From: Haliclona indistincta | Taxonomy: Eukaryota; Porifera; Demospongiae; Haplosclerida; Chalinidae | DNA length: 64,000 nt | Assembly: GCA_964017065.1 (NCBI GenBank) | Contig: OZ024788.1 | Location: forward strand, 8,279,202 to 8,343,201 | Reading direction: 5' to 3' | In this document: one piece after another, positions 11,901 through 23,900 of the stretch | Numbering within the stretch: position 1 is the stretch's first letter | How the letters are laid out: the number at the start of each line of letters is the position of its first letter | Made by a program: the position numbers and the translations under genes | Notes under the pieces: model-generated | Seen by the model: the letters and a program-made list of their open reading frames with translations, nothing else | What the model was told of the DNA's origin: nothing | Databases searched by the model: none

Positions 11901-14900
11901 GTTAGACGGCTACACAGGAAGACGGAGAGCGATCAGAATCCAGGTTTTGCATCAAGACATGGCTTTTATACGCTAAAATCAACTGCCTGAACAAGTTTGT
12001 TGCCCCAGATGAGCGTCCAGCAGTGCAAGTGGCAAGTGAATCTACGGTTGCTCGTGTTCAGACGAGTGCTGCAGATGACAGACAGCGCATATCTAGATTT
12101 TAAACAGTCCAACATGTAGAGCAGGCACCGAGGTACATGCTTAACTATAACAAACGTGGAGCTGACATCATCTCGAGCAACAGGATCTACAGGGAAACGG
12201 CCTACCTGTAGACGGGGTGCTACACGTTCAGAACGGGGAAATCGACGCGTACTCGAACGTGTGGCGATGCTCACGTGATCATCTACACGTTACAAGTTAC
12301 ACGTATGACGGAAAACGTGTAAATCTAAATGTCTCTATTAGGCCTCTTAGAGCGCCATTTTCACGTGAATATACGGGCTAATATCACAAACAAATATTCA
12401 AGTGTGAACAGATTCCCCAGATTCTGGGGAATGGTCAAAGGTCACCCTTGCAATAGATACCAGGCCCTTTTTTCGCGCTTCCGTTTTCGTTCGTCCGTTT
12501 CGTAAGCGAAAAAATTTGGCCTGGGGACGAGGCTAAGATATCCAGTCTGCTTCTGTGTTTAGGAGCAAGTTGACTGGGGTTGATGTGGGCCATAGGTTCC
12601 GGAGTTCTGCTGGTATCTTGAGGATAAAAGAAGGAAGACGGTTACGCAAGACATCATCTGCTAGGTGGTTATCACGCGTTGAGATGTACATTGGTTGTAC
12701 TTGGAACCCCCCACCCCCCCGTATGCCTCAACGGACATGATGTTGCGAATGAGATGCATGAGCAGGGTTTCATGCTCGTTCTGAACTCCAGACAACCAAT
12801 TACCGCCTGATTGTCGCAATGCCAAATGATGTAATGGCTTGCCCACTGGTAACCACACACGGCACAGCCTAAGATGATTGGGATGAATTCCTTTACCGCG
12901 ATTGGAAGGTCCCTTGTCTCTTCTCCATTGCCCTAATGTGTCAGATGTGGCGTGTATTTTGGGGAGTGTCTCTGGACAGTCCAAAATAAGGTCCCATTCC
13001 ATCCTGCGACGAAGCTTCTCCACCATAACATGTCTGCCCAGATATCGCACCTTAGGCAGATTGGTATTGAGGCATGTGTACGAGTAGTGGACCTGTTTGT
13101 ATATTGTTGATTTTGTCCGTGATTGACTGCACTTAAGACGGCTCCACTGTTGTCTTCAAAAGCTTTCAGCTGTACTGTCATAATCTCAGCTGCATGACGT
13201 ATCTCATCGGTTTTAACCAGTGTGAGACTGGCTTCGCCCAGGAGTCTCCTTCATCTTGTCATTCCGAATGCCTAACACAATTCTGTCTCTGAGAATCTCT
13301 TCTAGAGTAATAGAGCTGAACTCACATCCTGCTGCCAACTTCCTTAGAGCTGTGCAGTATTGGTCATAGGTCTCTCGCGCCTCTTGAACTCGCCTGTTTA
13401 AATGTACTCTGAAATGGTACATTCTTTTGTGGTTGGCAGTAAGTACTTCTCGAACTTAGGTCCCATTCCATCCTGCGACGAAGCTTCTCCACCATAACAT
13501 CTCCACCACCTCCACACACCTCCAACACTGGCTGTATCTTGTTCTCATCTCCAGCATTTGTCCAGTCAGTGAATGTGGAATACACCTCTCGTGCTTCCTC
13601 GCCTATGACTGTCAAAAGCGTAGCGACTTGCACTTTCCCTGACTTTCCGCTTACAGTACTCTGCTTCACAGCTTCCTGTTTCGGTCTACTGCTTTCTGCT
13701 TTCTTCAAATCTTTCTTCATCTTCCTTTCTTGAGCTCTTTTTTCCCGTTCTAGTTTCTTCTTTTCTTTATCAACTTGTCTCTCCTTTTCCTTGCGTACCC
13801 TTTCTAGCCTTTTCTCTTCTATCCTCTTCGCTTCCTCTTCTGCTTGAGCCTTGTCCTTCATGTCTTGCAGTACACTCAAATCCGTCACTTCTTTAACCTT
13901 GTGATTGACTGCTTTTCTTCGTTTGGATCTAGATGGCATAGCCTGAGGGAGTACTAGCAGTTCATCAAGAACAGAATTAGATAAAGGCTGAGGTACACGA
14001 AGAGTAAGGTTTACATGGCGTGACATAAATCCGTCATTCCAGCCCCGCCCAGCATGACCACTTTTGAAGGGGTGATCTCGACCACTCTTCTCAGCTATAG
14101 AAAATGCCATTGCCATCACTCCTTCTCGTGTGAGACCAAACCCCATGTCAGCCATAGTGATGCAATACGCAGCCAAACGAACTTCCTCCTCCCTGGACAG
14201 AACTGTAGAAGGACCAGGTCGGCAGTCTTGAGCAACAATACCAGCTGTATGTCTCCTCAATGTTTCTACTGGTACATTAGGCCACTACAAGTTGTACTTC
14301 TGTTTCTAATCCAGACTTTTTTATTTAGTCATGCGGGCGGGTGCTACATCAGCATCTCACCACAATTCATTCTTTACTGAAAAAGTATGTACAAAAGTTA
14401 CATAAAAAAGACAAATACAAAAGAGAGACAGAAAATATCATAAAAATATACTGTAGCAATAAAATTCACACCTACACCTTGATCTTAGCTCTGTCCTTAC
14501 ATCCAACACACTGAGGAAAGTAACCACTGTCACTGTCCTTGTCAACAGACTGTGCACAATACACACAAATAAGTGGGTACTTGGCTGTGTAATACAGACG
14601 TTCAATAGGGTCCTCACACGAAATGTCTCGGACATAAACATTTTCCAATCTCCCTGGTAGCTGTAAGTCTTGTAGAGATGCACCACAAGTAAATGAAACA
14701 TCAGCCAATGCCTCTCCCAGGGTTTCTCTCTCTTTCTTGGTAAGTTTTTGTTCACAATAGAGTAGTCTCCAGCTACCGCATTGTTCACATTCAAGCATCA
14801 TGTCCACATTTTTCACATGTCTCAAACTGGATGCGAAAGGCAACGTTTTCTTCTTCTTTGAAGTTTTCTGGAGAGAAGGACGATGAGATTCGTCAGTATC

Positions 14901-17900
14901 ATTTCCATACAGGTCATCAAAACTCTTGTAATGCCCTTCAGTTCCTGGCATTGGATCGGGAATTGCGTGTATTCTGGAGAAAGTATCCTCTGGGAGCCGT
15001 GGAGGTAGGCAAAACTTGCAAGAACTGGAACCACATTTCTTAACCACAAAGAAATAATGCCTACGAATGCAGCAATGTTCCAGAAAGCCATTCAGTTCAT
15101 GTTTGTGTGAAAGATGCTCTTTTCTTAATGGCTCTCCTAGTGCAAGTGTTGGCTCAACCTCTTGAATTGAATCCCACAACTCTTCAATAGATTGTTCAGA
15201 AGCAGCATTAACTGGCCTGAAATTTTCTTCTTTAAGCTGAAGCCTCTTAAAGAGCTGGGTCAACAATGTCTTCACTGGTTCTATGCTGTCAAGAGTGGTG
15301 GTTTTGATGTCATGGTTCTTCACAGCTGCAGCTCTCAGGTCTCCCAAATTCTTGCATTTGTCAACTACTTCTTCGTACTCTTCATCTTTCCTTTGACGCA
15401 TCACCCCTACACTCTGCAAACCTAAGTTAAAAATAGACATAATGCGTTCGACAGGATTTTTCCATGAGTGACAAGGAGCAGTACGGGCAGCACACAAGTA
15501 GTCCAGGTCCAATTTCCTGAACAAAGCAATCAGAGCAACTTGCACAGATAAGTATGTGAGGCGATGGTCAGGCCCACCATCAGTGTAGAGAAGAAGCACA
15601 GGGTTGACATATGTGTTCTCAAGAAGGAGGCTGTACAACTCAGTTGTATGTCTGATAGGAGAGGAGGGTTCGAAGGCAGATTCTTTAAGAGAGAAGAAAA
15701 CTTTTCCAGAGTACCAAGAACCAGTTATCTCAGCAGGGATATCATTAACCAAAGTTACACTCGGCACCATACCAAATTTCGTAAAGTCATGGTCGCCAAC
15801 TTCAAACGAAGACCCTACTTTTACCAAAACCCTCTTTCCTCTTTCCACGGCTGCCACAGGGAAACCAGGCTCTCCAATTTTGATCTTATGTTTATCATCA
15901 AGGCATGCAAAGGTAGATATCTCTTTGTGCATGATAGCAAACTCACGTATGTATCGAAAGATTGCTGCTGCATAGTGTTCATCAGGATGGCTCTTTCGAA
16001 ACTGGCGTTGCTGTACCATGTACTTGACATTAAGTCGTCCAGTATGCTGCAAAGCTGTCCTGGTTTTCTTAGATTTTGGCCAAAACTGTAACCTCAACCA
16101 TTCCTCACTTGGAATAGGTGTGCCATCTGGCACTCGAGTCTTCACCTGTTCTCGAAAATCTCGAATAGATACTGCTTTGGCAAGGTGAGTAACTGTACCA
16201 TGTCTTCTGTCGTCTACAGCAGTACCAACATCTTCTTCAATAAATTTTGCAGCTTCCTCCCAAAACACATCAAACTTAGTTACATTGTGGGATGTTCGTA
16301 CTTCGCGAAGATCAAAGACTGTTTGGGAATCTTCTGGTTCCATGCTTAAAACTTCTAGCACTCGCTCATCAATTTCAGCCTCACTACTGTCATTAGCTGA
16401 TGACATGTCACCAGTCAGACTACGATAGAAGTGACGCAAGACCGCAGGCTTCACATTCGGAGATACAAGACCGAATTTTGTGAACATTTCAGTACGCATT
16501 GCTCTTGTGTGAAATACAGGAAATCTTGGCTTAATTTCCTCAATGACCTTTTGACTTCGATCCATGATGGCTTCAAGTGGCTCTGTAGAGGAAACTCGCC
16601 AAGCAAAGTGAACATTGCCAGCATTGTTACCAGAAGAATGCGTAACAATCACCACTGGGAACTTACAGCCACTTCTTTCAAGACTCTGTAGATAGTCATA
16701 CCGTTTGCGAGGATCGTCAGGAGTAAACTGATTGAGAAAGACATGTTCGTATGTCTGCCTAGTTTGTAGATGTTGATTCAGCTCATTAAAACGAGGAAGG
16801 CAGTCCCTTTGACAAGGTTTGACAAACTTCACACAAATAGAATCAGCAAGATTACGCACAGGAGTTGTGGACACATGATTTAACTTCATCTTTTTACATT
16901 GATCACCAAGGTAGTCACAGTAGTGTGCTAGACTTGAAGCAAGAGCAGCTGTGTCACCATGAAACTGTTTCCACTTTTCTGTCTGCTGCCAAAATGATGC
17001 CTGCAATACTCTGAACAAAGATTGGTGCAGCCCTGACAAAACATCATGTTGCATGTTTCCAAGAGCGCGTTTCCGATGTTTTGACTTCTCTGGAACATTA
17101 AAGCCTACAAATCGTGAGAAAACAGTAGGTATTTTGCTGGAATGCTGCTCAATAATTGTATGTCTCCCATCTATGTACCACAGACACTCTTGAAGTGTAC
17201 GCACAAGATTGATTCCTACATGGTCTACATCATGTGTGGTGAAGGCAAGTCCTTCTTCCTGCAAAAAGTCTAATATACAGTTGTAGAGTCCGTCTTTTCG
17301 ATTGTACTCTGTCTTCTTCCGTGGTAGTTTTCGAAGACATAACTGGCGCTGAGATGCCAACATCACTTGAAAAGCATTATTTTCACATTCTTTTGTTCGC
17401 TGTACTTGTTGAGAAGTAATGTATCGAACAAATCCACCATAAGAAGCAATCGCCACATCTAGTGGGATTTGCATATCAATCTCATCGAGTTCAGTTTTGC
17501 TCCGACCAAGAAATGCTTTATCAAGATAATACGAGTTGCTCTGGCTTGAACTCGCTATCAGTGGGGCAGCAACATCGTGATAAAACTGTTGAATCGTGTG
17601 GCCAGGCCGTCCAACTTGTAAAATTCTCCAAGGTAGCAGCACTTGCTGACTGGTACAGCAATATATGGATGCGTTTACAAGTGGTGATACGGACATAGCT
17701 ATATTAAACAAGAAAAGTTGTAAATGAGCTACACTTGCACACAAGAACAACATTTATATACCTTCTGTTCAGTGAATTCAGCGTCAGAGTGACAGAAACG
17801 TCGATCACACAGCACACACGCGACTGAGTAGGTGTGGCATGGGCGTGTGGGTGGGCGTAACCGCAATGATGCCAATAAATGTCATGTCAATGAAACCGTG

Positions 17901-20900
17901 CGGGCGGGCGAACAGAAACAGAAGTGCAACTTGTAGTGGCCTTATGTTCCCTTGCAGCTTCACGTAGGCCCATTTTGTTACTCCCTACAGACTCACAAGC
18001 AGCTTTCATGTTTTCTGGGAGCCACTGCTTTCTCTTAATCTTCATTGCCATAACAACTAGGCCTGGCCTATACATGTATAATTACAAGTCAATTCATACC
18101 AATTACGAAGCGCATATAGTACTTACACTGAATGACAATCTACAGCTGAGTGCTCAACAAGCAAGAAGACCATACGAAAAGAGCTAGCACGCACTGAGAT
18201 CTAGACTCGACGTACACGACAGCAATGAAACACGAGTGGCGCTTATTATGACCTTCGAACTCAACATGAAGAATTAAGTAAATTCTTGCAGAGGAACAGT
18301 TGTAGTTGTGACTTAGATTTTATGATCTGCAGGTGAGTGCTTGATTGTAGATTTTTTAACGCAACTTTCTCAAGAAACTTTGCTGCTGTCTCATAATACC
18401 AACTGTCTCGTAATAGTAGCACCTACTCTAATGTTTCTGCAATTGCTGAATGCCTATTTCTTGAAGATCACATCAGAGTTTCAAAGCAAGGAATACAAAA
18501 GTTTCTTAAAAGTTTTAGAATTCGAAAATCGATTGGACGAAAACCTGGCTCTGGTCATTGTGCTAAAGTCTCTATTGAAATACACCAATTCATTGAACAT
18601 GTCATGCGTCAGGATGATGAAGCAACAGCAACACAGTTGCAAGCAAAGTTAGCCAATGCTGGTGTCTACATTTCGCTAGTAACTATTGTACGCAGCAGGG
18701 TGGAACTTGGGTGGATCTATCGTGGTTCAGCCTATTGTCAACTAATTCGGAATGTTAATAAGGAGAAGAGGCTTGAATTTACACATGCTTACCTACATGA
18801 CATTTGGAGCGACAAAACAACAGTTCAGCTGGAAAATCATTGTCGCTATTGTTACAGAAAAGAAGGAGAGAGGCCTCGGCCTAAGCCTCATGCAAAGCAC
18901 CCTATTAAGGTCCATGCTTGGGCTGGAAAGGTGCAACTGAAGTATGTATATTTGAGGGAACAATGAATGCTTCTTTGTACTGCATTATTTTGCAGAAAAC
19001 TTTGGTTCCTTTTCAGTTTAGAACAATTCAGTAACTAAAGGCTTAAAGCCTCTGCGCTAGAGGATGTGACAGAGGAACTAGTTGCTCATCTGCATACCAA
19101 TTAAGTTTTTTTCTTAACTAAGATAAAAGCTAATTGAATGTTAAGTAAGATATGAAGGTTGTATCAGTTTTCACAGTAAATCAGACGACAAAGACACATG
19201 TACAGTTTAGTTTTTACGAGCAAAAAACATTCCGTTACTACTTTTTAAAAATGAAACGAATAAGCTGGAAGCACTGTACTGTATTCACAACGCAGTACAT
19301 TATTAATAATTATTTTTTCAAGTAGTATTGCAAAAAAAAAGAATCAGATGTCACAGGAAATCAGTGAATAATAATAGAATTGTAGTGCAACACAATTTAT
19401 TATTAGGTGTTGCATAAACAAGACATTAAACTACACAGGATTACAGTTTGAATGTTATTTGCATTTGTCCTTGCGACCTTTATGACAACATTTAGACAGT
19501 GATCCGCGGCAGAGTTCCCAGGTAAATTCAACTTCTGACATCTGAGGAACTCTGTCACGGATCAGTGCCTTGATGTAGTTAATTTTATTTTCGTCCAGTG
19601 TGCCCGTCCTATTTCTGCTACTCAGGGAGCATCTAGCAAGCTCCTTCCTTCCAAAAATAATACAAATTTTGGCAAGATTTATGGTTAGATTGCGCAGAGA
19701 ACTGGCACTGGTGCCGGTGCACTCTCTAGGTATTTCTTCAACTGGATGAAGCTTTGGTGGTGTTGCAAACGGTGGAGGTGTAGGTTGCGGTGTACATGTA
19801 GCAATGGATGACCCTGCAGAATACGGATTAAACAGTGGTGATGATAGTGCTGAGGATGACTGTTTGGGCTGTTGACTTGATGGAATAATGCATGCATCTT
19901 CATCGGTGGTAACCCCTCCCAAAAACTGTGATCAGACATAATCTCGTCTATTGTTTCATCAAGGGTGGGTCTTCCAGTTGGAGGAGCAGAGAAGTTTATA
20001 ATTGTAGGACGATTAGCTTGTGACGGACCCGGACAGCTATTCAGGTAGCTAGATGGTTGAGGGTGACCAACAGGTGGAGGAGGATAGCAGCGGATAGTGG
20101 GTGACTAGCAGGTGGAGGAGGATAGCTAGCGGATGGCGGGTGACTAGCAGGTGGAGGAGGATAGCTAGCGGATGGCAGATGCTTACTAGTGGGTAGATCA
20201 GTGTGGCTTTGAATATCGGGTGGAAGTGGCAGGTCATGGCTGGTGGATAGAAGAGTACAACTTGGTTGCTTGCAACTGTCAGCAATGTCCTCAAGGATAT
20301 TGATTATTCTAAGCTGGTTGGCAATGATTGTGTTGGCTGGAAGTAAAAATAAAAGAATGGTTGTGAATATCGTTAGGAAACCATTGTGATAATTTTGGTT
20401 TCAACAATACAAATCATTTAAGTAGGTGGTCTAAGAAATGCTGACTTGTGCTAACTAAATTTCCCTACAAACATACCAGCAGTATCTGAAATTAGTCTGA
20501 CAGGTGTCTGTTCTTTCTCAGTAGAATTTCTATGAAGGGAGATTCGGGTCAAAATTAATATAGTGTATACATTTTTTACACAGTTGATTTTTATTTTTGG
20601 TATAGACCGTCCATTTTGGTATACACTTTTTTTAGAATACATTTGTCATTTTTGGTATAAATCTTTTATTTTGTTATACACCTTTAATTTTTGTATACAC
20701 TTTTCAGTTAGGCCGAGTTTAAATTTGGATATACACTTTTCTTTTGAGTACACTCTTTATTTTGGTATAGACTTATTTTGATGTACACTTCTTATTTTAG
20801 TAACTGTTCATTTTGGTATACACTCTTTATGGACTTAATTCTTTTTTTTAGTTGGTAATGACTTTTCATTGGGTACTTTAAAAACTTTTATTGTAGCAAA

Positions 20901-23900
20901 AGTGCCATGCATGGCAGCATGGGCCAGAGTCCTGACCGAGCTAGAGCTAATTTTAATACCTGCCAGTATAGCTCTCAGAGCAAGTACTGAATACAGGCAG
21001 CTAATTCAGCTATACAAGCTGAGCTGATGCCATTCTCATGCAAGAACAAAGCTGTCTGATTGTTAATTGGTGCAGATAGTCGACGGCATTACTGTCTACC
21101 TATATAGCTTCAGTTTGAGAGTGTCAGTTTCTAAACAGAATTTAGGACAGAGAAATAATAAGAGATAGTCACTAGTACGATAGTAGGATGAGTAAGGGTG
21201 ATAGCAGGACAGGCTAAAGCATCTGACAAAGTGTGACGATAGCACAACAAGTGCAAGTTCAGCTAATGATCGGTGATAGTTAAATAACATGAAATCCTCC
21301 ATGCCCCCCAAATGATAGATTCATGCTGTCTTTAAAAGATATGTAAGTACGATGACAGGTAGGCAGCCTTAAGACTAGGTCACAGCTGGTGGACGCAGTC
21401 GCAAGTGGTCTGTCACTTTGCTGTAAAAATTCAAGTGTAGGAGGAAAAAGAAACCCCAGAGGGGGTTGCCGATCGGCTGCTGTGAAGAATATCAGCACCT
21501 CCTTCAGCTTTGTGTCGTGATCATCACTCTCTGTACAGATAAATTAAACAATTACCTTCACATTCATCAAGATAATTGATGAAGTACATATATGCCCTCT
21601 CCTCAATTGCACGGAAATTCGAATCCCTTTGAGAGAATCTCACGGTCAGAAGGTCTTTGATATATTCTTTATTTAGAAAAAAAATAATGTTAGACAAGCT
21701 ACAATACCTGCTGTTAGCTGCTTGTTCTCGTATACGAATAATGGTTCCATTATTTGAGGATAGTCAATTATGTAATTATGAATGTTAAGGGGCTGCAGGC
21801 CTTCCACAAACTGATCTAATTCAGCCTTTATTTTAATTAGAGTGTGATAAGCAACTAATGTTGCAATAATTTCACTTGAATTGGCATATTTCACAGACTT
21901 GCGATAACCTGATTCCAGTAATAGACCGGAGTAGTCTTCATCCTCAAAAAGTCGTCAAGCGTCGCATAGCTGTTCCTTCGGGATCAACACGACTTTGTGG
22001 CTCTCTAACTCTGTGAAATTGCACTCTTATACCTCGCGACAAAAGGTATCCATTCATACTGCAATTGCCCCACCCAGGAAACTGCATTTGAGCTTGTGAA
22101 ACTATTGCATCCAGGTCATATCAGTGTCAGTTTGACGAATTGTCAGGTTGTGCTGCAACATGCGTCTTCTCACAGTACTAACTGACATGTTGAACAAGGA
22201 AGCAATCTCGGGCACTGAAAAACCACTCTGTATGAGAAACTCCAATTGATCTCTTGGTACAATGGATGGCCTGCCAACACGACCATCAGCAAGCAGTGCA
22301 GCTTCCTCTAATTCTGTACATGCATTTTCACTTACAACTAGCTGGCTCAGATAGCTGTGTGCTTCGGCGACAAGACGAAGGGCATTACTCTCATGACTGC
22401 TAATAGTCTCTCCACAGGCCTCTCTAGCCAGTAACTCCCGAAAGACAAGCTCGACTCTCCACTGACAAGCATCAAGGTCGTTAACAGAGAGTGGGGCAGA
22501 GCAATCAAGATCGGAAATAACACTTTGAAGCGTTTGGTAAACCCACGGACCCACAGACGCCATATTGCAATTTAAACCACACCTACTAACTTACAATACT
22601 TGAAAATTTTATTAGTGTATACCAAAATAAAAATGTGTATAAAATAAGAAGTGTACACCAAAATAAAGAGTGTATACCAAAATAAAGAGTGTATACCAAA
22701 ATAAAGAGTGTATACCAAAATAAAGAGTGTATACCAAAATAAAGAGTGTATACCAAAATAAAGAGTGTATACCAAAAATAAAGAGTGTATACCAAAATAA
22801 AGAGTGTATACCAAAAATTTATAAAGAGTGTACTCAAATGAAAAGTGTATATCCAAATTTAAACTCGGCCTAACTGAAAAGTGTATACAAACATTGAAGG
22901 TGTATAACAAAAAAGATTTATACCAATGTATTCTAAAAAGAGTGTATACCAAAATGGAAGGTCTATACCAAAAATAAAAATCAACTGTGTAAAAAATGTA
23001 TACACTATGACCTGAATCTCCCTTCATATCTATCTTTCATTGACGATTTGCCCTTGACTGTGACAGAGCATGACTCAACTGCCTTTCCAAGGCATTTCCG
23101 TTGGTCTTGGTGCTTCGGAATCTATTGCTGATTTTTTCCTCAAGTGAAAATCAAGTGAAAATCCTCAAGTGAAAATGCTTCGGAATCTATTGCTGATTTT
23201 TTCCTTTTTAGAATTTACTCTTTTTAGAATCCACCTTTTCTAAGGAAAAAATTATCTACTTGTCTTTTAGCCGAAAAGTGCCTAGCTCCATTTCAGGTAA
23301 TCTCCTTTATTCGTTCAAAATCATCGAAGTTTGCATGTGAACATGATGTAGTGCTTGGCTATGTACAAACGAAGATCCTCAACATTGCATGTATAATGCA
23401 ACTCTGTTATTTCATTCAGGTTTCTTAGTCCTATCTTAGTCCTGGTTTCTTGGACTAAGGGATTATTACACCCGGGTCAGGTAGTTGACCATCATCTCTG
23501 ATCTTTAACCATATCCGCTAATAACAGTCTGGCTCAAAATGACATCTGTCGTTGCAGGAGTAGCACACCCTTGGTACTGCCGGCCTTGGAGTGCCTCTCT
23601 TCAACTGGCGGTCTTGGTGTATTTATCTTGATGAACTGTCTGCCTTCATCTGCCAAAGAGATTGGAGTAGGGTCTGGTTCCTGGCACCACTTGCACACCC
23701 CTATCAACTTGATCTGCTGGTTCTTATCTGTCATGAATGGTAGTGCACTGGTCGATGAGATTTTAATGTAACCGAGTACAGTGAGCTGCTCATAGTGTCC
23801 CATTTTAGATCATATGCAAGACCAGTCTGGTGAAACATCAAGTCATACTCTTGCCTGCCATTGCCTCTACACTTGTGAGCCTCAGGATAAACGCCTGGTG

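Larger units (their letters stand above)
11190..13030 (-). pseudogene. Decayed tyrosine-recombinase (DIRS-like) retroelement, RNase H and recombinase remnants
   Basis: Minus-strand fragments in shifting frames. One frame around 12990-12690 reads an RNase H stretch with W-H-C-D-N-Q-A-V-I and an upstream L-G-C-A-V-C-G-Y-Q-W-A segment. Around 12640-12545 follows D-N-H-L-A-D-D-V-L-R and the end of this domain. The frame continues across the 1.1-kb insert into 11417-11190, where the start of a tyrosine-recombinase SAM-like domain is suggested (L-D-R-A-L-T-S-S-T). Several frameshifts and stops are present, so no product is expected. RNase H followed by recombinase suggests a DIRS/Ngaro-type element. 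Reverse transcriptase was not found. Confidence 0.5.
13620..18051 (-). pseudogene. pogo/Tigger-type transposase, catalytic core deleted and split by a transposon
   Basis: The first coding part (18051-17945) reads a psq-type HTH start (MAMKIKRKQW, MGLREAAREH). The second part (14276-13620) continues with a CENP-B-type HTH (PGPSTVLSREEEVRLAAYC, HPFKSGHAGRGW, LTLRVPQPLS). Removing the 3,662-bp insert and one TTA makes the two parts read straight through. After the HTH the protein goes directly to a Lys/Glu-rich tail (K-R-R-K-A-V-N-H, then long charged helices) like the end of Tigger transposases. The roughly 200-residue DDE core is missing, and the tail then fuses into gag-like sequence. No active transposase is expected; a DNA-binding relic is conceivable. 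Confidence 0.7.
20533..23026. mobile_element. Foldback-like element (2,494 bp) with long repeat-built inverted ends carrying HECT and HTH fragments
   Basis: Both ends begin TGAAGGGAGATTC and match inverted over about 300 bases (AACTGAAAAGTGTATAC, AAATTTAAACTCGGCCTAA and others), with TA on each side. The ends are made of degenerate units of the type GTGTATACCAAAATAAAGA, expanded to about nine tandem copies at the right end. Between them lie minus-strand coding fragments (HECT, HTH/integrase). Long inverted ends made of tandem repeats are typical of foldback elements; the family assignment is inference. Confidence 0.75.

Noticed and set aside
13364..14260. 298-codon ORF as a single normal gene
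   Set aside because: It is a mosaic of pogo HTH, charged tail, gag-like sequence and an exact 43-bp duplicated insert.
22572..23027. 151-codon minus-strand ORF rich in Tyr, Phe and Leu
   Set aside because: It is a reading of the tandem GTGTATACCAAAATAAAGA repeats in the inverted end, not a protein gene.
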